Source of the DNA: Paenibacillus lutimineralis
GTDB taxonomy: Bacteria; Bacillota; Bacilli; Paenibacillales; Paenibacillaceae
DNA: 64,000 bases
Reading direction: 5' to 3'
Assembly (NCBI RefSeq): GCF_003991425.1
Contig: NZ_CP034346.1
Span: 3,695,501-3,759,500 of the forward strand
Shown piece after piece: positions 24,162-32,719 of the stretch (position 1 is the first letter of the stretch; each line of letters starts with the position of its first letter). Below the pieces are notes generated by a model. It was not told the DNA's origin, did not search any database, and saw only the letters and a program-made list of their open reading frames with translations. The translations under genes were made by a program, and so were the position numbers.

Positions 24162-25169
24162 CTAAACAATTTTGAATTTGTTCTCCGGATCGGAGCTTTT
24201 TTCTTTGCGGTTATGCGGCTGTGACCAGAGCCCTTCATAGTCAATCTGATTCCAGAACCGCGTATTATAATCGATAAAGATCGTATCTTTATTGCCATTT
24301 GATTTGGCTAAATCCCGTAGATAAGTATTATTCTTGAAAGCAGGAATCTCGTATAAATCACGTGCATACCCCCAAATATTGTTGAAATCTACGATTCGAT
24401 TACGAATTGGGCCAAGATTCTTGAAATAATAGGTATCGAAGCGAGCCAGAGTTACAAAGAGCCGCACATCGGAATCCGTCACATAATCTCCGAACAGGAA
24501 GCGATTCGTCTCCAGCCGTTCCTCAATAGAATCAAGGGCTGCGTAGAGATGCTCGAATGCGTCATTATAGGCTTCTATCGATTGACCAAACATCGCTTTG
24601 TACACACCGTTGTTGACGTTATCGAACAAGAAGTCATTGTACTTGTCGATCTCCGCCCTAAGCAGAGCGGGATACAAATCAGGAGCGCCTTCTTTGTGAA
24701 AAGGAGCGAATTCATTCTCCAAATAATTCGTCAGCCAGACGTAATCATTATTCACGACTTGCTTGGTGGTAATATCGATGACTGCAGGTACAGTTGGACG
24801 GCCTTGGTAATTCGGGTCGCTGTTCGCATACAATTCGCTCAGAAACTGCACACCTAGCACGGGGTCTGTATTGTTCTCGTCATAGATAAATTCCCAGCCC
24901 AGATTCTGCTCATGCTGCCCGCGGCCAACCAGATTAATGCTAATGGCTTCCTCCAGTCCTAACAGCTCCCTAACGATCGAGGCCCGGTTGGACCAATGGC
25001 AGCCCTTCGCCCAGATCAGCCGATAACGCCCGGCTTCAACAGGCAGCCTCCCTTCCCCGTCTCCAAACGGCGTCGTAAATCGATTCTTCTGCCGTACAAA
25101 ATAACCCTTTTCATCGATTTCATGTTCGGTCTCTTTAGGTCTGACTCGTACATCTGCTCCTTGGCTCAT
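24162..25169 (-). CDS. Xi-class glutathione transferase-like protein (paralog 1)
   Basis: The ATG at 25169 follows GGAGGGAGAACAA; 335 residues. The family pattern of glutathionyl-hydroquinone reductases (YqjG/ECM4) is clear: YRLIWAKGCHWSNRA, RPTVPAVIDITTKQVVNNDY, NNGVYKAMFGQS, and RFLFGDYVTDSDVRLFVTLA. The active-site segment reads GCHWS rather than the usual CPWA, but keeps the Cys. The adjacent paralog has the standard form. These enzymes remove glutathione from conjugates. Paenibacilli generally lack glutathione, so the natural thiol may be different, which is inference. Confidence 0.85.
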   Translation of the reverse strand: MSQGADVRVRPKETEHEIDEKGYFVRQKNRFTTPFGDGEGRLPVEAGRYRLIWAKGCHWSNRASIVRELLGLEEAISINLVGRGQHEQNLGWEFIYDENNTDPVLGVQFLSELYANSDPNYQGRPTVPAVIDITTKQVVNNDYVWLTNYLENEFAPFHKEGAPDLYPALLRAEIDKYNDFLFDNVNNGVYKAMFGQSIEAYNDAFEHLYAALDSIEERLETNRFLFGDYVTDSDVRLFVTLARFDTYYFKNLGPIRNRIVDFNNIWGYARDLYEIPAFKNNTYLRDLAKSNGNKDTIFIDYNTRFWNQIDYEGLWSQPHNRKEKSSDPENKFKIV

Positions 25170-25202
25170 TTGTTCTCCCTCCAAATCTATTATTTGCTCG
25201 TC

Positions 25203-26180
25203 TTATTTGAACTTCTCTGCTCTGTCATGAGCCTTGTTCCAGACCGATAAATCCGGGCCTTTGGCCAGAATCTGATAAGGATTGTCTGCATGATTGCCAA
25301 GCTGGTAGCCTCTCTTGATCGCATCAAAATCCGTTGTGTCCCCGAAGCCCGGCGTTTGGTATAAATCCTTGGCATAGTTCCATATGTTCGGAAAATCGAT
25401 AATCCGATTGCGATTGGTTCTGAATACGGAATAATAGGCGGCATCAAATCGAACTAGAGTGACATAAAAACGGACATCGGAATCCGTAATCCGATCACCA
25501 AATAAATATCTGCTCCTCGACAATCTGTCCTCCAATTGGTCTAATCTAGCGAATAACGCATCATAGGCTTGCTCATAAGCCGCCTGCGACTGTGCAAATC
25601 CTGCTTTGTAGACCCCGTTGTTCACGTCGTGAAATAATATGTCGTTAAATTCGTCGATCTCTGCTCTTAATTCGGCTGGATATAGATCCAGAGCACCTTC
25701 TTTATGGAACGGCTTAAATGCTGTCTCAAAATAGTTCGTCAGCCGGAAATAATCATTGTTGACTACCTTTCTCGTCGTCACATCCACGACTGTCGGAACG
25801 GTTGCTCTTCCCGTATATTCCGGATCAGTCTCGGCATAGATCTCAGGCAAATAGCGAATTCCCAGTACCGGATCAACTCCACCTTCGTCCAGAGAGAATT
25901 CCCAACCGTTCTTAGTCCGAACCGGACTTGTTGTACCAAGGCTAATTACATCCTGCAAGCCTAGCAATTCTCGTACAATGACGGCACGGTGCGCCCAGGG
26001 GCAAATTCTTGCCCACAGCAGACGATAGCGTCCCACTTCCACTGGCAGTTCCCCCGGCTGACTGCCAAAAGTTGTAGTGAAGCGGTTATTTTGGCGATTG
26101 AAAGCACCCTCCTTAGTAATTTCGTTGGCGATTTCATGATTGGCAATGCGTGTGTCTAGTGCTGTAGTCTTCTCTGACAT
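25203..26180 (-). CDS. Xi-class glutathione transferase-like protein (paralog 2)
   Basis: 325 residues, co-linear with the following paralog. It has the canonical active-site ARICPWAHRAVIVRELLG, the RATVPTVVDVTTRKVVNNDY block, NNGVYKAGFAQS and RYLFGDRITDSDVRFYVTLV. GGAGATCC precedes the ATG. The two genes lie head-to-tail 33 bases apart and clearly arose by duplication. Position before an amino-acid importer suggests that they process an imported thiol conjugate, or protect against quinones. Neither is proved by sequence. Confidence 0.88.
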   Translation of the reverse strand: MSEKTTALDTRIANHEIANEITKEGAFNRQNNRFTTTFGSQPGELPVEVGRYRLLWARICPWAHRAVIVRELLGLQDVISLGTTSPVRTKNGWEFSLDEGGVDPVLGIRYLPEIYAETDPEYTGRATVPTVVDVTTRKVVNNDYFRLTNYFETAFKPFHKEGALDLYPAELRAEIDEFNDILFHDVNNGVYKAGFAQSQAAYEQAYDALFARLDQLEDRLSRSRYLFGDRITDSDVRFYVTLVRFDAAYYSVFRTNRNRIIDFPNIWNYAKDLYQTPGFGDTTDFDAIKRGYQLGNHADNPYQILAKGPDLSVWNKAHDRAEKFK

Positions 26181-26195
26181 ATGGATCTCCTCTTT

Positions 26196-26630
26196 TCAAT
26201 CAAATTGTTTGTCGGTGTAGACGATCGGGATCGTAGACTCCAACTTAATTTCAGGTCTAGCAATATAGCCCAAGCTTTCATAGAACCCCACCGCTTGTTG
26301 CTGACTTGTAATCACGATTTTGCTAAATCCAAGCTCTCTGATCCAATTCTCAGCCGCTTCAATCACGAGCCTTCCATAACCTTTATTCTGAAATTCCGGG
26401 ATGACGGCGACTCTTTCGATCTTGGCGTAGTCAGCGTGATTCGTATTAATGCGGGCCGTAGCAACAGCTGTGTGGTCCTGCTCAAGCAAAATATAACAGT
26501 ACGCCTGACCATACGTTTCATCGAATTCGAGTTCTTTAGGTATTCCTTGCCCGTTCACGAAAGTCTTCGTTCGTACTTCATAGACTCCGGCGAGCTGCCA
26601 CACTGTATCCACTCTGTAGATCTCTGCCAT
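26196..26630 (-). CDS. GNAT-family N-acetyltransferase, first gene of the sulfur-type operon
   Basis: 144 residues with IERVAVIPEFQNKGYGRLVI (motif A, QNKGYG loop) and FYESLGYIA (motif B). AAAGGGGGTAAAAG precedes the ATG. It resembles the ElaA/YjcF-type branch. It opens an operon of acetyltransferase, two Xi-type transferases, ABC importer (three genes) and a second acetyltransferase. In B. subtilis, N-acetylation of S-modified cysteines is a step in their breakdown, which would suit this set. Confidence 0.85.
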   Translation of the reverse strand: MAEIYRVDTVWQLAGVYEVRTKTFVNGQGIPKELEFDETYGQAYCYILLEQDHTAVATARINTNHADYAKIERVAVIPEFQNKGYGRLVIEAAENWIRELGFSKIVITSQQQAVGFYESLGYIARPEIKLESTIPIVYTDKQFD

Positions 26631-26702
26631 CTTTTACCCCCTTTCTTTGCCGCCAATTCTTCAGTCATTTACATCCAGTATTTTTATATAATTTATATTT
26701 CT

Positions 26703-26761
26703 TATCCGATTACTCGGATATGTATTTTCATCATATTATCTGCATTGTAATTTGTTGTCAA
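26703..26761 (-). promoter_or_regulatory. Strong promoter with adjoining palindromic operator, sulfur-type operon
   Basis: On the minus strand TTGACA (26756-26761) and TAATAT (26733-26738) are 17 bases apart. Immediately downstream, at the expected transcript start, is a perfect dyad TATCCGA-N4-TCGGATA (26703-26720). A repressor bound there would block initiation. The site's position and sequence are in the spirit of CymR (sulfur) operators, but I cannot assign it. Confidence 0.7.
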
Positions 26762-26792
26762 CAATATTTTTTGAAGTCTAGACGCAAAAAAA

Positions 26793-26829
26793 CGACCGTC
26801 CCACAGCTCTATAAGCTTGCAGACGGTCG
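26793..26829 (-). terminator. Terminator-like hairpin with T-run on the minus strand
   Basis: CGACCGTC pairs with GACGGTCG (26793-26800 with 26822-26829), and the minus strand continues with eight Ts. No gene is visible on that strand between here and 27084, so it could end a small RNA or transcript entering from the divergent side. Nothing else is seen in this gap. Confidence 0.55.
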
Positions 26830-27099
26830 ATTATGTTTTATTTCTAAATATTTTCAGGTATATCATGAATGTCAGAGCTGCTTCCCTTCATTGTCTTGCT
26901 CTTCCTATGCTTCGGCCGCGGCTATGTCACTGGCTTTCTATATCCGGAAAAGCGATTCGATTAAACCTATCTTCGATTCTCCCGTGTAGTTATTTGTCAT
27001 GTACAGGCAATGAAAGCGGGGAATGACAAGGTCTTCCGTAACTAAGCTCAGTCTGGTATAGTAATAAGAACATACATTCGAATAGTGAGGTATGCCGCA

Positions 27100-27693
27100 A
27101 TGCCAATTTCTTGGAATACAACAACGATATTAACCGCTGCGATCCTCGCTTTGCTCTTTATTCTGATCGTCATTCGTCTGGTCAGTAACAGGCGACGTCG
27201 TATCCGCCGTGAAGCCAATCCGCGTAAAATTACGCTTAAGGACATTGATCTTATGGCCGACGGATCGGAATTTGAGCTATACCTATTCCATTTGTTCCAC
27301 GAGCTTGGCTATGATGAAGTTTATCAGACGACAGGCAGCCGTGATTTCGGAGCTGACCTAGTATTCAGAGGACTTGACGGAAGAAGGAACGTACTGCAAG
27401 CCAAGCGTTATGGGCAGAGTAATCCGGTTGGACTGGGTGCCGTTCAAGAGATCTATGCTTCTATGCGGTATTACGAGGCGGATCGAGCCCTAGTGCTGAC
27501 ATCAGGTCGCTATACCGAGGGTTCCCGTACTCTTGCCGCAGTGAACGGTGTCAAGCTGCTGGACAGAGAGGACCTTGAGGATATCATTCATTTATTCAAA
27601 AGCCGCCGGTTTGATGAGGCGATCGCAATCATTGAGGAGCCTGCCGAACTACAGGAGTCTCCTTGGAAGCCAAAAGTGAAGAAAGCTACATAA
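27100..27693 (+). CDS. Membrane-anchored Mrr-type restriction endonuclease-like protein
   Basis: The ATG at 27100 lies nine bases after GTGAGG; 197 residues. One membrane helix (TTTILTAAILALLFILIVIR, about residues 7-26) is followed by a basic stretch (RRRRIRREA) and a PD-(D/E)XK nuclease domain of the Mrr_cat type: GSEFELYLFHLFHELGYDEV, SRDFGADLVF with the metal-binding Asp, and NVLQAKRYG with the Q-x-K that replaces ExK in this family. The C-terminal half has the usual AVQEIYASMRYYEADRALVLTSG. Such proteins cut modified DNA or act in DNA quality control; the membrane anchor suggests a target at the membrane. It stands alone. Confidence 0.88.
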   Translation: MPISWNTTTILTAAILALLFILIVIRLVSNRRRRIRREANPRKITLKDIDLMADGSEFELYLFHLFHELGYDEVYQTTGSRDFGADLVFRGLDGRRNVLQAKRYGQSNPVGLGAVQEIYASMRYYEADRALVLTSGRYTEGSRTLAAVNGVKLLDREDLEDIIHLFKSRRFDEAIAIIEEPAELQESPWKPKVKKAT

Positions 27694-27930
27694 ACACCGG
27701 GGCGATCGGCTGTAACGGACAACGTTCATAGCAACGGACATAAATGACCACTAACGTAATAAAATCCTCTGTTGACGATCGTTGTCAGCCTCTAAGAGAT
27801 AGTGTCCATTAAAAGGGGGAACATCGTGTTTTCTGCTCTAAAGGTCAATAACGTGAAACAACTCAAAACACCTTCAAGAGAATCAAACCATGTCGTAAGA
27901 TATGGAGATAACCTTGGAGGTGTTTTTGCG

Positions 27931-28158
27931 TTGGCAACTAGAGTGAGTTATCCAATAGAAATAAAGATGAAAGCCATAGAAATGAGACTGGCAGTAGTTC
28001 CGGTCAGAGAAGTTATGGAACATCTGGGAATATGGAATATGACACAGCTAAAGACATGGATGAGATGGTATCGGAAGGGCGAAGTACACCGTTTGGAGCA
28101 GCCCGTGGGTAAACAATACAGCTATGGAAAAGGTCCAGAATACTCTTCGGAGCTCTAA
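27931..28158 (+). pseudogene. IS3-family orfA remnant
   Basis: Starting at a TTG with GGAGG upstream, the frame gives ATRVSYPIEIKMKAIEMRLA then VREVMEHLGI, a transposase helix-turn-helix. It stops at 28158. The expected coiled-coil continuation (KAENRFLRQQLELLKKYKEL) is in another frame from 28161, so the gene is frameshifted and not functional. Confidence 0.75.
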
Positions 28159-28257
28159 AGGTAAAAGCAGAAAACCGATTTCTGAGACAGCAATTGGAAT
28201 TGCTAAAAAAGTACAAGGAATTGGGAAAGAGGTGGAGCCAAAGGTCGTCATTGCCTA

Positions 28258-28942
28258 GATCGAGTCCAATCGAGAAGAAGTAACGGTATCTAAGGCTTGT
28301 GCGTGGCTTGGGATCGCAAGAGCTACCTATTATCGCTGGAAAGCAGTCGTGAAGGAAGAATATACAGATATAACCGTGGAGAAAATCCGAGAGCTTTGCG
28401 TCCGTCATAAATTCCGTTATGGTTACCGAAAAATTACTGCACTCCTTCGGGCAGAGGAGAACTTGAATCACAAACGAGTTCAGCGGATTATGCAACGTGA
28501 AGGGCTGCAATGCCGCGTGAGGACGAAAAAACGAAAGAGCATCGGACAACCTGCACATTCAGCAGACAACTTGCTTCAGCGGCAATTCCATACAGAGGCG
28601 CCCTTGCAAAAGCTAATCACGGACATCACTTATTTACCGTTTGGAGGCAAAATGTTATATCTCTCAAGTATTCTGGATCTGTATAATGGTGAAATTGTAG
28701 CTTACAGTATAGCGGACAAGCAAGATACGTCTTTAGTTTTGAATACACTGAATCAACTTCCAGATCAGGCAAATATGTTGCTTCACAGCGACCAAGGGAG
28801 CGTATACACGTCTCAGGCTTATCAGGCTGCAATAAAAGGAAAAGGCATTACCATGAGCATGTCCCGTAAAGGAACGCCCGGTGATAATGCCCCCATTGAA
28901 TCGTTTCATTCCACGCTAAAGTCTGAAACGTTTTATCTCGAA
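28258..28942 (+). pseudogene. IS3-family orfB (rve integrase) remnant
   Basis: The frame reads IESNREEVTVSKACAWLGIA, then the HTH_21 block FRYGYRKITALLR and the DDE core: ITDITYLPFGG (first Asp), LHSDQGSVYTS (second Asp) and GTPGDNAPIESFHSTLKSE (Glu). A TAG lies just upstream in frame. The C-terminus after SETFYLE is replaced by non-homologous sequence reading into the EI gene. Core residues are intact, but the element is dead. Confidence 0.8.
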
Positions 28943-30696
28943 GGTCCCTGGGTGTTGAGAAATTCCTCCAGCGCCTGGCGAACGGCTTGAGGTGTATCGA
29001 GGCACAAAATGCGCTTTGCCAGCTCACGGCATTCCTGACGATCCAGGCTAGCGAGTCTTTCCTTCATCCCGCCGAGACGGCTTGCCTCCAAACTCCACTC
29101 GTCAAGCCCCAGACCGAGCAAGAGCGGTGCAGCCAAGGGGTCACCTGCCATACTGCCGCACATGCCAGTCCATTTGCCGACTGCGTGGGAAGCCTCAATA
29201 ACCCTATGGATCAAGTGCAGCACGGCCGGATGGAAATAATCGTACAGATGCGCGACGTGCTCATTCATTCGGTCTGCTGCAACCGTGTACTGAACGAGAT
29301 CGTTGGTGCCGATGCTGAAGAAATCGACCTCGCTCGCAAACATTTCTGCCAACACAGCGGTGGATGGAATCTCCACCATGATGCCAACCTCCATATTCTT
29401 GTCATACGACACGCCATCCTGGCTCAGCTCAGCCTGCACTTCCGTAAGGATGGCTTTAGCCTGCCTCCATTCTTGCAGGCCAGAGATCATCGGGAACATC
29501 ACCTTCACCGTTCCGAAGGCGCTGGCCCGCAGTACCGCCCTCAGTTGGGTACGCAGGAGCTCCTGGCGATCAAGCCCTATCCGTATCGCTCGATAACCCA
29601 GAAAGGGGTTCATTTCCTTTGGCAGCTGCAGATACGGAAGCTCCTTGTCACCGCCGATGTCCATCGTGCGGATGATCACAGAGCGGCCCCCCATGCTCCG
29701 GGCCGCCTCCCGGTACGCACGGAACTGTTCCTCCTCGCCCGGCATCGCCTGGGCGTTCATGAACAGGAACTCCGTGCGGAACAACCCCACGCCGTCCGCG
29801 CCCTGCCGGACGGCGTTCTCGGCCTCCGCGGCGCTGCCGATGTTCGCCGCGAGCTCCACACGCGTGCCGTCAGCCGTCACGGCTGGGCGTGCCGCGTACT
29901 CCTCGAGCGAGCGATTGCGCTCGAGTTCCTGCCGCATGCGGAGCCGGTAACGCTCCGCTTCCGGTTCTTCCGGCCGGACGATGCAGAGTCCGGCTGCCCC
30001 GTCGAGGACGAGTGTATCACCGTCCTCAATCCCGCCTACGCCGTCACCGGCACCGACGACAGCGGCAATACCGAGTGAACGCGCAAGAATGGCGGTATGC
30101 GAGGTAGCTCCTCCGGTACGGGTGATAAAGCCGATAACAAGGGCAGGGTCCAACTGCACCGTATCCGACGGCGCCAGATCATCCGCAACCAGTATCACCG
30201 GACCTTCGATTTCGGCCAGTCCCCCGGTTTGCCCGGGTGACAGACAGGCAAGAAGACGACTGCCGATATCGCGAATATCCGCCGCGCGCTCCTTCATGTA
30301 ATTATTATTTATGCCTTCCAGCATGGAAACAACCTGGCGAACTATTTCGGCAACGGCCCGCGGCGCAGGCTCCAACTGCTCTCTGACCCTGGCTTCCATC
30401 TTCGGATAAAAGGCGGGATCATCCAGAAGTTTCCGTTGTCCCGCCAGAATGCCGGCTTGCTCTTCGCCTACGGCTTCCTTAGCTTTCTTGATCAGCTTTC
30501 CCAATTGCTCCACGCAGTCGGTTTTAGCCTTCCGAAGCTTATGAAGCTCGGCTTCAACAGCAGAAGGATTGTCCGGGATACAATCTTCCGAGCGCACGCC
30601 CTCGCCTATAACTGCCTGTACAGGCTTGTAAATGTGTGCCTTTGCGATGCGGATTCCCTCCGAAACACCGAGTCCTTGTATGTGCAGTCTCTTCAT
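28933..30696 (-). CDS. ptsI: PTS enzyme I (phosphoenolpyruvate-protein phosphotransferase)
   Basis: The ATG at 30696 shares its A with the stop TGA of the HPr gene; 587 residues. The phospho-His is in TGGATSHTAILARS, the PEP-binding signature is DGVGLFRTEFLFMN, and the catalytic region includes MFPMISGLQEW, GIMVEIPSTAVLA, FFSIGTNDLVQY and GMCGSMAGDPLAAP. It moves phosphate from PEP to HPr. It is the last gene of a sugar-type PTS operon, so this EI is probably a second, dedicated copy. The central region (about 29600-30100) is much richer in GC than its surroundings. The last codons meet the IS3 remnant: the stop TAA and the last residue or two may derive from the element. Confidence 0.92.
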   Translation of the reverse strand: MKRLHIQGLGVSEGIRIAKAHIYKPVQAVIGEGVRSEDCIPDNPSAVEAELHKLRKAKTDCVEQLGKLIKKAKEAVGEEQAGILAGQRKLLDDPAFYPKMEARVREQLEPAPRAVAEIVRQVVSMLEGINNNYMKERAADIRDIGSRLLACLSPGQTGGLAEIEGPVILVADDLAPSDTVQLDPALVIGFITRTGGATSHTAILARSLGIAAVVGAGDGVGGIEDGDTLVLDGAAGLCIVRPEEPEAERYRLRMRQELERNRSLEEYAARPAVTADGTRVELAANIGSAAEAENAVRQGADGVGLFRTEFLFMNAQAMPGEEEQFRAYREAARSMGGRSVIIRTMDIGGDKELPYLQLPKEMNPFLGYRAIRIGLDRQELLRTQLRAVLRASAFGTVKVMFPMISGLQEWRQAKAILTEVQAELSQDGVSYDKNMEVGIMVEIPSTAVLAEMFASEVDFFSIGTNDLVQYTVAADRMNEHVAHLYDYFHPAVLHLIHRVIEASHAVGKWTGMCGSMAGDPLAAPLLLGLGLDEWSLEASRLGGMKERLASLDRQECRELAKRILCLDTPQAVRQALEEFLNTQGPSR

Positions 30697-30965
30697 CACC
30701 CTTCACCGAACTTGCTTTCGATAAGCTGCACCAAAGCCTTGACAACTTCTTGTTCCCCATCCCCGCTGGCTTCGATGGTCACGACGGCCCCTTGTTCAAT
30801 GCCGAGTGTCATCAGCTCCAGCATGCTTTTGCAATCCACCGCGCATCCTTCGCCTGTCTTTAGACGCACCTCTGCTTCAAACGCTCCTGCTTTTTCTGAG
30901 AAGAGCTGAGCCGGACGAACATGAAAGCCCTGCTCATTCTGTATGGTAACGGTTTGTGCGAACAT
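30696..30965 (-). CDS. ptsH: HPr-family phosphocarrier
   Basis: The ATG at 30965 lies after AGGAGGAAAGAC; 89 residues. The active His is residue 15 in NEQGFHVRPAQLF, and a Ser equivalent to regulatory Ser46 is in DCKSMLELMTLGIEQG (residue 47), so HPr kinase could still act on it. It should take phosphate from the EI made by the overlapping next gene and pass it to EIIA of the same operon. A main ptsHI pair is expected elsewhere on the chromosome. Confidence 0.92.
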   Translation of the reverse strand: MFAQTVTIQNEQGFHVRPAQLFSEKAGAFEAEVRLKTGEGCAVDCKSMLELMTLGIEQGAVVTIEASGDGEQEVVKALVQLIESKFGEG

Positions 30966-31175
30966 GTCTTTCCTCCTCATCCTGTTACCGCCCCGGCGGA
31001 GAATAAGATCACTTGCAGCTTGCAGCAATCATAAAATCTCAAGGCTTCTCGCTGCAGCTTTCCTCCCGGATGTCATCCATCCTTGCCAGGCCGGCTTCTT
31101 TTATTTATTGTTGGAGATCATGCTCCATAATCATTCGGATATCATTAACGGATTGTTACCCGCCGCAAATTCTGA

Positions 31176-31913
31176 TCAGGCCAATAAAGCAATCCGTTCT
31201 TTATAAGCATCAATTAATGCCTGGTTGTGTTTATCGGAGCCATCGATGTTGCCGCTAAGAAACACGGGAGGATTGAAGCCTTGCTCAATCATCATCTCAA
31301 TGGATTCCGCGAACAGAGCATTTAAAATCAGGGCGCCGATAACCGTTGAGCTGGGTGTGAACGGCACCTGGAGGTCCGGATGGCTCAATACTGCATCTCC
31401 TTTGACCGAGAAGTTATCGATGACCAAATCAACGGCATCTGCCAGATGTTTGCCGCTGCTGTGCCGGGACGGTTGACTCCTTGAATATTCCAGGGAGGTA
31501 ATCCCTATTGTGAAGGCTCCCTTCTCCTTCGCCATCAGAGCAACATCCACTGGAACGGGATTGCGACCCGAGGTGGATAGAACAAATACGACCTCGCCCT
31601 TGCGGATATCCTGCTGCTTCATAAATTCGGCAGCGAGGTTGTTCTGTCTTTCCAGTTCAGACGAGCGCACCGCACCTTCATGAAGCATCAGCTTCTCTAT
31701 AAGAATCGGGCGAATCGGCACAAGTCCGCCTGCACGATAGAAGACTTCTTCGGTCAATATATGCGAATGCCCGCAGCCGAACAAATGGATGATACCGCCC
31801 TGCTGAATGCAGGCTGCTACTTTCTCTGCCGCTTCACGAATCGACTCGGCTTGCTCGTTTCGGACTTTTTCAAACAATCCGTCAATAACATCAAAATAGG
31901 TATTCATCATCAT
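31176..31913 (-). CDS. SIS-domain protein of the UPF0309 family
   Basis: The ATG at 31913 is six bases after GAGGTG; 245 residues (an ATG at 31907 is also possible). A sugar-isomerase (SIS) fold is clear: IIHLFGCGHSHILTEEVFYR, VFVLSTSGRNPVPVDVALMA with the phosphate-binding SxS/T loop, and GITSLEYSRSQPSRH. UPF0309 proteins of Bacillus are usually found beside PTS and phosphotriesterase-like genes, as here. They should bind a phosphosugar and isomerise it or sense it. There is no separate DNA-binding domain, so enzyme is more likely than regulator. Confidence 0.85.
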   Translation of the reverse strand: MMMNTYFDVIDGLFEKVRNEQAESIREAAEKVAACIQQGGIIHLFGCGHSHILTEEVFYRAGGLVPIRPILIEKLMLHEGAVRSSELERQNNLAAEFMKQQDIRKGEVVFVLSTSGRNPVPVDVALMAKEKGAFTIGITSLEYSRSQPSRHSSGKHLADAVDLVIDNFSVKGDAVLSHPDLQVPFTPSSTVIGALILNALFAESIEMMIEQGFNPPVFLSGNIDGSDKHNQALIDAYKERIALLA

Positions 31914-31976
31914 TTCTTTCACCTCGTTGTTCTTGAGTAGACTTTCCAATCCGTTATTTTCCGGCCGAGTGCATAG

Positions 31977-32708
31977 TTATAATGAGCTTTTCGCCCGAAG
32001 AACGATCTCGGACATAACCTCCAGGCTTCGTTCGATTATAGTCTCCCCCTTCTCCCTCGTGGCCAGCGTTGCATTCCCGAGTACGGCGGAAGATGTCATT
32101 TCCTCCCACGGCGTAGGTGTGAAATCGGCTTCGATCGGGATCTGCGGAGCACCATCAATCGCCTTGGTCATATCCACATATTCGTCCGCAAGGTAGAGCA
32201 TATAGGATGTCTCGATTTCATCGGCGTGCATGTAGGTGCTGTGAGCAGCCGAAGCTTCCCGTACCTGCGCGGTGATTTCCTTAGTACCCGGATAAAAGAA
32301 ATAAAACACCTTCAGCTCGGGTACCCGTTCGTATAGCATTCTTGCAACTTCCTTCAGCGCAACCGCATTGCCCAGATGGCCGTTCAGCATGATGAAAATG
32401 CGAAATCCCTGCTGATACAAACTTTCGCCGATATCGGCAAGCAGCCGGATGAGCGCTTCGTTGGAGACGTTGATGCTGCCCGGAAAATTGCGCAGGCTCC
32501 ATACCTGACCGTATGAGAAGGGCGGCAGCACGAAACTTTCCGTCCGCTCCGCCAATTTATCTGCCAACCGGGTTGCAAGCAGATTATCCGTGCCCAGCGG
32601 AAGATGAGGACCATGCGCTTCAACGGCCCCAATAGGAAGTATGGCAGCGCGGAAGCTGCGGATTTTATCCTTCACCTCAACCGAATTTTCAAGCTCGAAT
32701 TTCATCAT
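31977..32708 (-). CDS. Creatininase-family amidohydrolase-like metalloenzyme
   Basis: 243 residues with the creatininase signature: LPIGAVEAHGPHLPLGTD (metal ligands around Glu30, His32, His35, Asp41), LNGHLGNAVAL and HADEIETSYML. AAGGGGTGTATGC precedes the ATG. Characterised relatives open cyclic amides (creatinine), deformylate pterins or trim peptides; none is a known sugar enzyme. Its place between SIS-domain and lactonase-like genes in a PTS operon suggests that it opens a ring or cuts an amide in the imported compound, which is inference. Confidence 0.88.
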   Translation of the reverse strand: MMKFELENSVEVKDKIRSFRAAILPIGAVEAHGPHLPLGTDNLLATRLADKLAERTESFVLPPFSYGQVWSLRNFPGSINVSNEALIRLLADIGESLYQQGFRIFIMLNGHLGNAVALKEVARMLYERVPELKVFYFFYPGTKEITAQVREASAAHSTYMHADEIETSYMLYLADEYVDMTKAIDGAPQIPIEADFTPTPWEEMTSSAVLGNATLATREKGETIIERSLEVMSEIVLRAKSSL

Positions 32709-32719
32709 GCATACACCCC

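Larger units (their letters stand above)
27803..28942 (+). mobile_element. Decayed IS3-family insertion sequence, right end lost
   Basis: A left-end-like sequence (TGTCCATTAAAAGGGGGAAC, about 27803) is followed by broken orfA and orfB. OrfA is frameshifted near 28150, an internal TAG interrupts the orfB frame at 28255-28257, and the A6G slippery sequence (28184-28190 region, CTAAAAAAG) is still visible. OrfB ends after SETFYLE, where sequence continues directly into the 3' end of the EI gene, so perhaps the last 100-150 bases and the right inverted repeat are missing. The exact ends are uncertain. Confidence 0.8.

Noticed and set aside
28987-30078. Long plus-strand open frame (363 codons) opposite the EI gene
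   Set aside because: It is antisense to a clearly conserved enzyme I gene in a GC-rich stretch where stop codons are rare. It has no ribosome site and no recognisable domain.
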